From Asterias amurensis (taxonomy: Eukaryota; Echinodermata; Asteroidea; Forcipulatida; Asteriidae): a stretch of DNA of 64,000 nt. Below the pieces are notes generated by a model. It made no database searches. It had not been told where the DNA came from and saw nothing but the letters and a program-made list of their open reading frames with translations. Below are positions 45,001-56,800 of the stretch, piece by piece. A program made the position numbers and the translations under genes. The DNA lies in NCBI RefSeq assembly GCF_032118995.1, contig NC_092662.1, positions 806,001 to 870,000 of the forward strand. The letters are read 5' to 3'. Within the stretch, counting starts at the first letter, position 1, and every line of letters begins with the position of its first letter.

Positions 45001-46572
45001 CCTAGGTGATAATTCTTATATTTGGTTTTACCCTTACACCGATGTGTGTTAGCATTTCCCGAGCTCTGTGAAAAAAATCACAGGCATTTTACTCGGGTAC
45101 AGAGCTTGGGAAAGTTCCAAGTATTCAGTACTGCACACATTGGTGTAAAAATAACGCCAAATAATATTCTCAAGAAAATGTTTTATAGTCTGCTAATAAT
45201 TACATTCCATTTGTTTTAACAGGAAACTAATCTGAGTATGCCAGCAATCTCAGTATCTCCTGGAGTCAGCGAGCCGTTCTCCACCATGAGGAAGCGCACC
45301 AACCTCCACATTGACCTCACCAAGCTCCAGACAGATTCAATGTTTCAATCAGAAGAAGCCAGTCAGGCCATCGTCTTTGAGACAAACCTTGATGAGGGCG
45401 TGAGCTCCTTCTTGGGCTTGAGTAAACCCAGAGAGCAAGGCGTCGAGCCCATCAAGAGTATGAAGAAACACAGACATGAAAAACAGCAGAAGGATCGGAA
45501 GAAGAAGGAGTTTAAGACAGTGAAGCAGATGCTTGGGCCATTACCAAGTAGCCAGCTGGAGCGGGAATGTGAGGAAGAAGTTGATACAGATGATGAGGAG
45601 ACAGTGATAAAGTTCCGCCTGTCTGGGCTGAAGTCTGTTTTGCATGATGTGGATTTGCTTCAGGAGCTCTTGATTTCAAAGCGTGAGGTGGGACAAGATA
45701 TAAGACACTCCCATAAAGATGTTATTGATCGGACTTTACGAGAGACAAAACAGAAACCAGTCAAGTCAAAATCTATCAATGCTGATCAGAGACTGTTTGC
45801 TAGGGTGCAAGGCACAATGGGAATGTCTTGTCTACGTGCCGTCCAGCAGGCATACAGAGATCGGGCGAAAGCAGAGAAACTTGTCTCAACAGTTGACAAA
45901 GTGACAAACTTACGTGAGCTCAGAGAGGCTTCCAAACAGCAGGCAAGGAACTTCTTAGAGGAGAAACGTCTCCAGGCCATCAAGAAGAAAGACAATGATG
46001 CAAACGATAACATTGAGGCAATTGAGAGGCGAGTCAACCATGAGAAAGCTGAGAGAGAACGTAGAAAAGAAACCCGCTTGAAATCTCGTGAGCTCTCTAA
46101 GAGCTCTCTGAGAGACAAATCCTTCATGGTTGACTTTACTGGTCAACATACCTCAATCTCAAATGCCCTGATCAGACATGACCGCCAAGCAAAGGATGAT
46201 TTCACTCTACAAAGTCGTCAGAACCAGGTAGATGGTGAAAGAGACTGCAACAAACACCAGTTAGACCTTGTCAAACAGTACCTTGAGCATCGTCAGATGA
46301 TGCGCCAGGCACAAAATGCCGTTGAGAAATCTGCCTTAGACACCCGGATGCTTCAAGAGGCCAATGAGCGACTGATGGAGGCTAGAAATCGCATCGCTCA
46401 ACAAAAACAGAAAGCCAAATCGGTTCAGGCTTTTTACCCTCTACCTAAGACAGCTACTGACCCGGTCCTTCCCCCTGTTAACCAGGAGGGCAAACCAGAC
46501 CGCTTCCATACACTCATTGCTATGTATGAGGGTCGAGTTGGCAACCACCCCACTGTGGTCGGTAGCACTTGA
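42045..46572 (+). CDS. LRRIQ3: Leucine-rich repeat and IQ domain-containing protein 3-like (LRRIQ3)
   Basis: Function is not well established; family members pair leucine-rich repeats with calmodulin-binding IQ motifs, and related proteins are often found in cilia and flagella. Exons 42045-42628, 43008-43140, 43633-43790, 44169-44496 and 45223-46572 give about 850 residues (human about 620). LRRs fall at about residues 75-180 (LVKLDLHSNQISTLPG, LRVVHLHNNSIGKL), followed by the diagnostic SIWSLKALDYHVISDEEIIE. One IQ motif (LIIQKSIRGFLARR) follows at about 260 and a second IQ-like one (VCIQRFWRSFKG) at about 295. The large last exon codes a highly charged coiled-coil C-terminus with many Arg/Lys/Glu. 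The start is chosen as the first in-frame ATG; another Met 28 codons downstream (MEKERKSEF) is possible. Confidence 0.88.
44537..44913. repeat. MITE of the CTGCCTTTAA family
   Basis: TGGTAATTGTCAAAGACCAG on the left, 'ttgagctgaattggtcatcg' and 'gggaaaaacacccatgt' inside, and ATAGTGTCGACTGCCTTTAA at the right end. The left terminus is eroded. Intron 4 of the LRRIQ3-like gene. Confidence 0.7.
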
Positions 46573-47377
46573 TTTGAAAAGACTCATAAAAAACTCTGTT
46601 GCCATAACAAATCCATCCTCAAATATTTCATGTACATTTATATCTATGATAGCAGAATTAATTTTATGTACAGAATTAATTTTATGAAATCTATACTTTT
46701 TTTGCATGTAACCATTTTCTTGGTATTTTCCAGAATAACAACTGAAATACAAAATACTGTCAAAGATCCATTTATCTTCCAAAGGTTCCACCTAGGCATT
46801 TTCATGGCCTACTATATGTCTGCAAAACACAGGGTTATTGTCACAATGGTATTTGTCCATATAAAATGTATATTGAAAATAGCAGGAGCAAGTAAAAAGT
46901 ATTTTTCTCAGGTGGATTTTCAGCATTAACCTCATCTTTAACACATTACATATTTCTTTGCCCTTTAAAATTTAACTTAATGAAATCTTTTTGTGAATCA
47001 AAGAAGTTTAAATACACACAGTTGTTTGTATCAATTATTAGAACCGAATGGAAGTTATACATTTTTAACTCGCCCTTTGAAATGTTCAAGCAAAAAGTTT
47101 ACATTTTCCTTATTGAGGAGGCCTTAACCAAGAAGGAAACGCCTTGATGCCCCTGCTCTTTCAAAACAAAACATCAATCGGGCCTGCATCCCATACATAT
47201 ATTTACTTGTTTTCTATTCAGTATACATCAAACCATTTCAGAAAACATTTTAACATTTTGTAAGCACTTAAATTATTCTTGCCTCTTGACTTTAAAGATG
47301 CTTTGCTCTTTCAACATGTATGTTTTTAGTTTTGGGATACTTCGTACAACACAGAAAACCACTTAAAAATTAGATTC
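46573..47377. other. 3' flank of the LRRIQ3-like gene, no gene seen
   Basis: AT-rich. A fragment of the CAGGCCTGG group lies at about 47105-47190 (GAGGAGGCCTTAACC, CGCCTTGATGCCCCTGC). Confidence 0.4.
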
Positions 47378-47710
47378 TTAAAGGGAAGGGTATACTTTTT
47401 GTAGCTCTCAAAGCCCAGAATCCTTACTTGGCGCCTCCGAACATATTATTCCTAACTTTACAAACCTAACCTGGCTCAACCAGTCATCGAAGTTGTAAGA
47501 ACATATTGAGAGAAAAACACCCCTGTTGCAAAGAGTTTTGTGCTTCCAAATGCTGGAGAAAGTCTTCCTTGCCAGAAAGTTCGTGCCTGAAGCCTTTCTC
47601 AGATTAAATTTTGTGTTTGAAACATTACCTATAAAACTAGACAATGTTTGTAGTATCAACAGCTCCCCAGAACTCTTTAAGGAGTAACCAAAAGTATACC
47701 CTGCCTTTAA
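47378..47710. repeat. MITE of the CTGCCTTTAA family, subfamily with GGGTATACTTTT ends
   Basis: Left TTAAAGGGAAGGGTATACTT and right AAGTATACCCTGCCTTTAA are inverted ends. The interior shares 'ccagtcatcgaagttgtaag' and 'gagaaaaacacccctgttgc' with the other members. Confidence 0.8.
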
Positions 47711-48137
47711 CTAGAATTCCGGAATATTTACAGTTGACAGTCTGTATGTGTAAAACAATATATTATGTTGTCGCTTTGCTGAGAAGTTTTACGTATGTTG
47801 TTGCTTCAATTAATCAATCTTTAGATGCTCAATATATTTATTAACATTTTTGAACAAGCGGTTTCGTTTTTTTCATTTTGGCAAGACATTGTATACCAGC
47901 ATTGTATTATCATATTAAACGCAATTTTTATTACAAAGTATACACATGTATTGAGAAGATTGAGTCATTTTTTAAGGTTTTCATTTTGGATGAAACTGCA
48001 GCTTTCCTTCCGACCATACTGCAGGTCTTCCTTGGGATGAAATAAGGATCAATGTGAGACCATAATATTCTATTCAGTCGACTGCACGTCTCGGAAGACA
48101 CTGAAAACTTGTTAGTTCCAGTACACTGTTCCTTGGG

Positions 48138-48235
48138 ACGGTGCCAGATGCAATTGTGTCCGCCATAAAATACTGTCCGCTCCGCCGGACACTTTCGCAT
48201 ATGCAATCGTGTCCGGGGCTATGCAAAAACCATGG
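48138..48235. repeat. Partial copy of the GCAATTGTGTCC fold-back family
   Basis: GGTGCCAGATGCAATTGTGT, 'ccgccggacactttcgcata' and GGGGCTATGCAAAAACC match the full copy at 49081-49282. Confidence 0.6.
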
Positions 48236-48854
48236 TGTGGGGGGGGGGGAGACTTTAGTATCTTTGCGAAATACAGGTTTCCAGGTATGGACATAAAGTG
48301 TTGTCATTCTGGTGAGCCATTTTAATAACATAGAACATTCTTTCGTTGAAGTTCCAGAGTGATTTAATAAACTGTTGGGTCAACCAGTTGGACTACTTTG
48401 GTTGTGAAGGGAAAGATGGTGGGAAAGTGGGGGAGGGGAAAGGGTGGGGGGGGGGGGGGTTATGGCATAGGGATCAGATGTCTTCTACACATTCGGTATA
48501 CGAGGAATAAACAACAAACAAGCCTATGAACTTTGCTAGATGTATATGTACACATTCATCGAGATATGTCCTTGAGCAGTTCCATTACTGTTTTGTACCC
48601 AAAACTCGGAGCGGGTGGCTTTTGTCAAAAAATCATTGAACCGTTTGTTGGTTTTGTTCAGTTTGCTGATAATAATATGATTTTGGAGAGTGCACGGGGT
48701 CAATGCTTTATTTAGTCGAGGATGACGTTGGATCGTGTTATTAACATTCCCATAAGGAGAGAGTGGTCTCGTTATTTATAGGCTAGATATTCTTTGAGGC
48801 TAAACGGCACTTTCTGAGAGGAGAAAGAGCAGGGAGTCTGCCACTGGCTCATCA

Positions 48855-51800
48855 ATGAATTTCAGACAGGCCCTTGTGGTGGTGATGGTATCTTTAGAAT
48901 TGGTAGTTTATCATCAGGTCAGTAATGGAGGATTAATTCTGTCCGTAGTTTGTGTGATTTGCCATTGTAACGCATATACCATTGGCCGATTTCAACCCTA
49001 GATCGAATTGAAGCTTTTATTTATTTGAACTAAATGTGTAATGTTTGAAAGTCTGGGCTATTGGAGTTAGACACTGCTTTCCGGTGTCGCATGCAATTAT
49101 GTTCTCTATGAAATACTATCTGGAGGACATTATTGCATATGCAATAATGTCCACCGGACGGTTTTGCATATGCATCTTGTGTCCGCCCGGACGCTGCTGC
49201 AAAATGCAATTGTATCCGTCCGGACGGTTTTTGCATAGACCCGGACAGTATTGCATGGTGGACACAATTGCACCTGACACCGGCTCCAATATCTTCACCT
49301 CTTGATAGTATACAAATAACTTATTTCCCATCTGTGAAATTTGTTATAAAGCAAAGCATTGATTAACTTTATGAACTCACTTTTTGTGAGACTAAAAATA
49401 GTTGTGTATTGGTCTTTGCAGGTGTTTTCTTTTCGAGTCGGTCGTCAAACACGGCTCGGGAAATACACTGGACCTAAAGGTAAGTTTTGAATAATTTGAA
49501 TTCTTTAATCCGGAAGTCGCAGGTCCAAGTTACTTTAGCTTTTTCAACCCCAAATTACTATGGTAACGTGGTATCTACCTCCTTCTTTCAGATCCTATCG
49601 TATCCAGCTCGCATGATTTATCGACTGCTCCCATACAGCCAATATTTTTGACACTGAATGTAGTTGTTGGTGCGAGTTGCTATGGATACCACGGAGATGA
49701 CACTGAACATTACGTCATGGAAATGATGAATGTGGTAAGACCCGTATTTACATAAACAATTATCGAAATTTGTCTTGCACAAAAATACATTTATTTCATA
49801 ACTAAATCAAAACAGCAACTTCACGCGCCTGGGCCATGCCGTCATTTTGGGATTCAAAATTCGCCATTTGGGAGTAAAAAGTACAAACAGGAAATGACCC
49901 CCATCGGGCGTCTCCCAAAATGGTGGAAATGACAGATGTGCACTTTGCAGTGGTGCGTTCCGCAATAATGTTTTGCCTGTTGAAGAGTGTTATTTATTTG
50001 CGTCCTTGGTCGCAAATATATATTTTTTTAATTGGTACACCTGTTTTATTCTCCTGTTACAGGCTGCAAGTTTATGGCACAGTCAATCAATGAGTGTGAA
50101 AGTGAAACTGTTAGTCGGCAGATTAAACGTACTGAAAGAAAACGAGGTTCGTCAATACTTTTTTAGGTGTAATTTGTTTACTATCGAAGAATTGTTTTCA
50201 TCAAGACACACTTTTTTGTATTTTGTCATTATACAACTCAAAATCATAATGAAATTAATTGGGTTTTAAAGTAGAGTTTTCCCATAATTATGTAGGACAA
50301 TTTGGAGGCTACAGATAACGCCAATGTGTTATTGAGGAAGTTCTGCGAGTGGCAACAACATTTGACAGACGTGGGAAACCATCTTGATGTTTCGATGCTG
50401 ATCACAAGGTGTGTATGGAAAAAAAAAAACATTTCATCATTTCGTTGTTCACTATCGACTCGATCTAGGCTACACCTTTTATCAATAAAGGAATGATGTT
50501 GGAAAACCTTACCCTTTTTTGATTAGGTTGGTTTCTTTTAAACTTTTCGGATCTCGTTTGTCTGCTCTTGTATTTTTAATGAATCGGAAAATGGTCGAGA
50601 TGTGACGTCATTAATTTCTTCAAATTATTTTTTGGGTGCGGTTAACTTTTAATGATTTTTCTTTATCATCAGACGTGATATTCACATAGGTGGAAACTAC
50701 GATGCAACGGGAATCGCTTATAATAAAGGTGCTTGTGATTCTAGGTATCACTGCGCATTGTGTGAAGATAAGAGTCCAATGGTCCTATCACACACCATAG
50801 CACATGAACTTGGGCACATGTAAGTAAACAAAAAATAGTTCAAAATACATTGTACAAACAGCTTAATGCCGATTTCCAATCAGTGGCAAACGAGTATTTT
50901 GTGAAAGGTTTTGTTTTGTAATAATTGTCAGTTTTTATGAATACTAATGTTGGGAAAGTTTCAAATAAAATATTGTCAACAACGCAATTGAATCACCTTT
51001 GAATAATTTATTATGTCCATGAGAGCTTGCTAATAAATCTTGTATTTTGTTTTCAAAGATTGACAACATTTCCAGTATAATTCATCAAAACAATTACCAG
51101 CTTTACTGTCCACAATGTAAAAAAAAACGGTGTCTACCCCACAGTTTTCCCAATATTAATATAAAATCTTGAATTGTGATCACAAAATATTGAAACTTAT
51201 TTCAATTTTGTTGATACCATTATTTCAGCTTGGGTATTCGGCATGATGGTGACCGTAATGAATGTCCAGATCGGGTTTTTATCATGAGTGGGTACGCCAC
51301 TGAGGGACATCGGACCTTCGTCTGGTCGCAATGCAGTCGCCAAGCAGTGAGGAAGTTTCTTAGGTTTGTATTATCGCCAAGATGGACCAAACTTGTTGCA
51401 ATGCCAGAAGAGGAAAGGCAATTGAATAATTTGTGTACCAATCCTGTACTTTGTGTTAAAACACTCGATATTATGATTGCTAAAGTGAAATGAATACTTT
51501 CAGACAACCTACCTTTTGAAAGTCAAATTTTTGTTTAAAAAGTCAAATCGTTTTTGAAACTTCTCTAAAGGAAAACGAGCGGTCTAGAATTGATTGCAAT
51601 TTTTATTTTTTATTTTAAAGCTCAAATCGTGCAAGTTGCTTGAAGAATCAGAGCTCATCATTCGAAGGTTTCCCAGGCCATATGCCCCTGGCCCTGGACA
51701 TCGACGCGACGCCCGGCCGTATCTACGACTCGGACTACCAATGCAAGATGCTCTATGGGCCACTGGCTACCACATGCAGTGACTGGAATATACAGGTAAA

Positions 51801-52596
51801 AGTTTGTAATTCTTTAATCAAAACAAACATTAATCTGATAAACTCGGCATGTTGCAAACAAAGTTTCTTGAAAGTATAGTGAAAGAAAATGATATTTATT
51901 TCTTAGGAAATAGTGTATTTTTATATTTAAAAATGTTTGATCTTCAGAAGTTCTTTAAGTTGTTATTTTCATCTTGCAGATGATGTGCAGAAAACTTAAA
52001 TGTTTTGTACGAGAAAGAGGGTCTTCATGTTTAACCGACGGGAGGCCGGCGCTTCAAGGAACTCGGTGTGGACCATTGATGGTAGGCATCGCTTTCTCAG
52101 ATTTCACCAACCAAGATCTGTTTAGATAATATTTTTTTACCACAATAATATTTAGACTTTTGTGACTCGTTTCGACCCTAACGGAATCCGTAAAGAAAGG
52201 CTGAAGCCATTTTCATTTCCGCTTTTTCAATAAGCCATTTTCATTTCCGCTTTTTCAATAAGCCTTTTCTCATTTCCGCTTTTTCGATCTATTTTGTTAA
52301 GAAAAGATACAGGCTAAAGGCTCCTTTTCTTCGTGCTTTTTAGCAATAATTTGAATTTAAAAAAAGAACTTTACGTAATTAAAGGAATAGTATTTTTGCC
52401 TTTACAGTGGTGTTCTAGAGGGTTCTGCGTTCCTAGGTTGCCACAACAAACTAACGGACAAGAAGAGTCTAAGACAGGTCCAAGCAAACAGGACACCCCG
52501 ATGCACTCGCGCCGCTCAGAGCTCGAATGTACTACGTTTCCTTATATGGACACACCAGCACCAACAACACAACTGCACAACCGCCAAACTTTATAA
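48855..52596 (+). CDS. Compact secreted zinc metalloprotease, reprolysin/ADAMTS-like (M12B)
   Basis: Proposed exons: 48855-48917, 49422-49479, 49592-49734, 50063-50146, 50296-50408, 50673-50819, 51229-51363, 51621-51795, 51980-52081 and 52408-52596, all phase-compatible, 402 residues. Exon 1 gives a signal-peptide-like start (MNFRQALVVVMVSLELVVYH). The catalytic domain follows almost at once (LNVVVGASCYGY), with the zinc site HELGHILGIRHD at residues 198-209 and a Met-turn IMSG (Met222). A cysteine-rich ADAMTS-type disintegrin-like region follows (DYQCKMLYGPLATTC, CRKLKC, ALQGTRCGPLMWCSRGFCV), then a short Ser/Thr/Pro tail and a stop. The long propeptide, furin site and thrombospondin repeats expected of ADAMTS enzymes are absent from these exons. 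Exon 1 is the least certain: a longer N-terminus upstream cannot be excluded. The compact form may be a distinct lineage or an incomplete model. Confidence 0.82.
49081..49282. repeat. 202-bp fold-back element, GCAATTGTGTCC family
   Basis: CCGGTGTCGCATGCAATTAT on the left and ATTGCACCTGACACCGG on the right. Internal CCGGACGG and TTGCATATGC blocks are themselves palindromic. It lies between the proposed signal-peptide exon and exon 2 of the protease. Confidence 0.8.
52198..52288. repeat. 28-bp tandem repeat, three copies
   Basis: CATTTTCATTTCCGCTTTTT recurs three times with small changes, in the last intron of the metalloprotease gene. Confidence 0.85.
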
Positions 52597-53848
52597 AACT
52601 GTCAAAAGTAATACATTCTTCAGAAAAAATAATAAAATCTTATTATTTGAAATAATAAAAACCCTGATTAAAAAAAGTTATGATTCTACTTTGAATAAAA
52701 AACACACACAAAATTCAGCTTTGAAAAAATTAATAAATTACACAAACGCCTCAAGAGTTTGTTGACCATTTGAGGGCGCTGTATTGAGCCAAGTTTTGCG
52801 CACGTGCAGTCGTCGGTGTCCAGCTGCTGTAAACCAAACCTACAGTCGTCTGCTCGCCACTGAGTGTCTTCAGATGGAAGTCACTATTAAACTGCAAAAA
52901 ACACATGGTAAGCGTGGATTTTTCTTGAAAGTTTTATGTATGGAGAAAGGTATACGTTTGTTGCTTTGGGTTAACGACTTGCAATAGTTTGTATAAGCTT
53001 TTAACAAACATTACATGCCATCACGGAGGTCCTCCATTCATGATGCCATCGACGTACTTTTTACATCGAACATATTTATTATCTAAATTTAAAAATTTGG
53101 GAAAATTTGCTATATACAGTCGGTGAAATTCAAGAGGCGCAGGGTGGAAGTTTGTGACAAAACGTTATTGCTTGATGTAGGCGTATTTGCAACGGTCTCC
53201 TTCACTTGTCTGCTCACCAAACGCCAGTTAAAAAATCCGAGAATTGCAAGCGAATCTAGAATTAGAAACTTAAAACTAAAAACAATTCGCCAATCCCCCA
53301 GCAGCAAGACCGTGTCGGCACGTTGTCCCCCCCCCCCTGTTTTTACTATTATTATTATTATGTTTACTGTATGGTTTATCCCTTTAAAAAAATATGCATT
53401 TGATCGAGGACACACAAGACAATTGTAAACATAAAAATAGCAGGGGTAAAAACTAATTTCCCAGCATTATCATGGTTGAAAAAAAATCATATAATAATAT
53501 TATTTCTTTGTTTTTGCATCTTTGCGAGTGACAACTTTTGTAATGTTCTAGGGATTATTTAAAACAAATTTAAAGCGATTTTTATTTAGTAGTGGGAAGG
53601 GATTTCTCTCTTAGATAGTGATGTGGTGTGGTTCGTATGGGGGATAATGTTTGTTTAATATCATTGTTTATCCTGTTGCGCTTAGTATATTTTAACCAGA
53701 ATTAATCAAAATCATCCAGCATGTGCATCAATTAATTAATAAAACTCATTAACTTTGCGCGGGAGATTCTACAATCCGCCGACAGAGGGCGCGATTCCTA
53801 TTTAATTACCTAGTCAGATACCCTAAACCAAAATTTAACGCTGAACGT
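52597..53848. other. Intergenic between the metalloprotease and POLR1H, no firm gene
   Basis: An E-box-bearing stretch (CACGTG near 52800) and a possible exon start near 52875 (ATGGAAGTCACT, donor near 52908) hint at a short transcript, but joining to the acceptor near 53117 gives only about 23 codons before a stop. A C-run and ATT tract lie at about 53328-53360. Confidence 0.4.
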
Positions 53849-56800
53849 ATGGATGAAGTCCAGCTTGATAAATCACGTGCGTTGCATGTACAAAAAAGGC
53901 ATGCTGGATCAGAATTTCTCAAAAACATGGACTCAGAGGGGTCATTTGCTTCTTCGCGAGAATTTTGCCCGCAATGTGGCTCCATTTTACCATTTCCTGA
54001 ATCTGGAACGGTAGTTATGAAATGCAAGACATGTCCTTACAAAGTCAATGCAAAAAGTAAGTTTGAAATATATATATTTCATGTGGAAACCGGGGCTTGT
54101 AAAGTTGTTTGTGATAGCCCCCTTGACTTGTGCGTTATTTATAAAAAAAGGGTAGGCGGGGTCGGGAGGTGGCCAAGGAGGTGCTGATGATCACACCAGA
54201 CTTTGTATGTTAATTACATTGATGCAAATTCAGCTCAATGACTTTGACTTTGATGTAAATGAACTGTGACTGATAATTTGTAATTTAAAAATAAATTAGT
54301 ATTTTTATGTACATATTTTATTTATATTTTTTATATGATTGATATTTTTATTTTAGAAAAGAGTAGACTATAAAAACTATATATTTATAAAGTTTTCAAC
54401 AATTTAAATTTTGATTTTGTTATTTACAAAACATTTGCGTACCGGCCTATCGTATTTGCCTACTACTACTACAATTACAAATACTCCGTTTTACTATTTT
54501 CTTCCTCCATGGTTTTACCACTACACTACAATTACAAATGCCGAATGTTCCGGACTGGACTGTGCGCTTATTTTTTCCAGGACAAACGTGGAGAATTTTC
54601 TGCACACGTTCGCCCTGGAAAGAAAAAATACCCAATCCGACAGTGTGTTCCAAGACGCGTGTCCATATGTTTTGTATACAAAGCACGGATCAGGTATTTT
54701 TTCTTTCCAGGAAAAATGAGTAAAATAGAGGTGGCGGAAAGTTAACCCCATTTTGACTGTTTTTTGGGAATGAAAGTTTCTGATTTTCAAATCTTATGAT
54801 GAGGCATGGTCCGTGCCTTGATAGCTGCTGGTGTCGGGCACTCAAGATCTCACGGAAAAGTTTCCAATGGCGCCACCACTTTTTCATTCTATATGAAATA
54901 ATATACATGTAGTATCTATTGCGATAACGTCGGCAGGAGGGTTACGTTATTGCAACTACTAATTTATCTCAATGAGATATCCCTTGAGTGAACAAGTGGT
55001 GGCGCCTTATGGAAAGTTATCCGATTTCACAATCGACCACCACAAATTTTTTAATTTTTTTAGTTTAAATTGCATTCCTTTCACAAATTTATCAGTGACA
55101 AAATTAAGCCAAATTCAAAGCTTTAAAATACTCTTTTCTTTGTATCCACGGTGACCGCATATATAATTTTAAAAAATATCACTATTTATCAGCACAGACA
55201 GCAGAATTTTGAATGAATGAAAACTCATCACTTATCTTTCCTCTCATTATTTATAGCTGCATTACATGGTGTGGTCTATCACTCATACCTGCGTCTCAAC
55301 TCTCGCAAGAATGTTGAAGGTCGTCATGAGGTCGTCAGCCAGAAAGACCTAGGACCACTGGTGAGTAAAACAATGGCGTTTTATCTTAGGAAATGTCAAA
55401 ACTGTTGTTGTTTACATACAGAAACGTTCGTACTGTATTGATTGTTTAATTGTTACTACCACCAAAACATTTAGTTTTATTTTGTTCTTTCAGAGGTTTC
55501 ATCATCCAGATTTTACTCTGAATTAACAAAAGAGATGTAAAAACATGTGAAAAGGGTTCACCACCCACAGGGAAACCTCTGGCCATTTTTAAAATTGGTT
55601 TATGAAAAGAAAAAAACGTACAATTGTCAAAAATATTTAGGTGGTTTATTTCATATGGTTTCTTTTGAAAGATATAACCCCCAAAATAATTAGTTTCACC
55701 GTTGTATTTTGTATCAGGAATAGAGAAAAAAATTAGTGTGAAAGGTTCACCACCTGTAGGGGAACCTTTGGCCAATTTTAAAATTGTTTGGAAGGAAAAT
55801 GCATAACTTTTTTGATGAAAAGGTTGTATGTCATTTGGTAAATTTTGGAAAAATAAATTCTTTGTGTGTACTTGTTTATTTTATTTCAGAGGTTTTATAT
55901 TTCACCCCTATGAAAACAGCATATTTCAGTGACAAAGGGTTCGCCACCCGTAGGGAAACCCCTGGCCAATTTTTTAACAGTGTTTAGTTGAAAACTGCGC
56001 CACTTCGAATTAAAAGGTGACATTTGGTTAATGTTGAAAGAATAACCCCCTAAATATTTTGATATACAAATAGTTTCGTTTTATTTCAGAGGTTTTATAT
56101 TTTACCTGAAACAGAAGAGCAAAAATCAGTGACAAAGGGTTCGCCACCCGTAAGGAAACCCCTGGCAAATTTTTGGGGGAAATGTTTGGAAACTTGCATA
56201 GCTAATTTCGTTTTTGTATGTTTTTTTTCAGATTGACAGAGCATGTGCCAAGTGCGGTCACGATGGACTTCATTTCCACACCAGACAAACACGATCAGCT
56301 GATGAAGGACAAACCGTCTTCTATTTCTGCCCATCATGCAAGTAAGTCAATCACTACTAAAGCCTGCTTCATACTTCCTGCAAATGCAAATGCAAAATGA
56401 ATTTTGACGACACAGCCCTGTTTTCGCAGTGAATGTTTTGAAGGGGCTGAACACGGTTCTACTGTTGGGATTTATTCATTGCGAGTTTGTGAGAACAGAG
56501 TTTGCTTCACATTTGCAGGAAGTATGGACCAGGCTTAAGGCTTGTAGACCCTTTTAGGTTTATCATGCAACTTGCATAGATTGCACAGGGGTTAATAGCT
56601 GTGAGGGCAGAGATAGTTCTTGTGATTTATTTAGCTAGGTCAGTACAGTTTTTCCCCCAAATGAGGTGAGATGGTTCAAGGAATGAAATAAATGGTGTGA
56701 TCAGGGGTAACACTGTTGAAGAGCCACAAGCATCACTGAATGACAGGATTTCAGTGCTACATGAGGATGTGTTCAAGCAGAAATTGACTGTTCACACGAC

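Noticed and set aside
45786-46127. 113-codon minus-strand frame
   Set aside because: Antisense to the verified coding exon of the LRRIQ3-like gene.
53123-53428. 101-codon plus-strand frame with a hydrophobic stretch
   Set aside because: No recognised domain, and its frame does not match the only plausible upstream exon; a C-run and ATT tract cross its 3' part.
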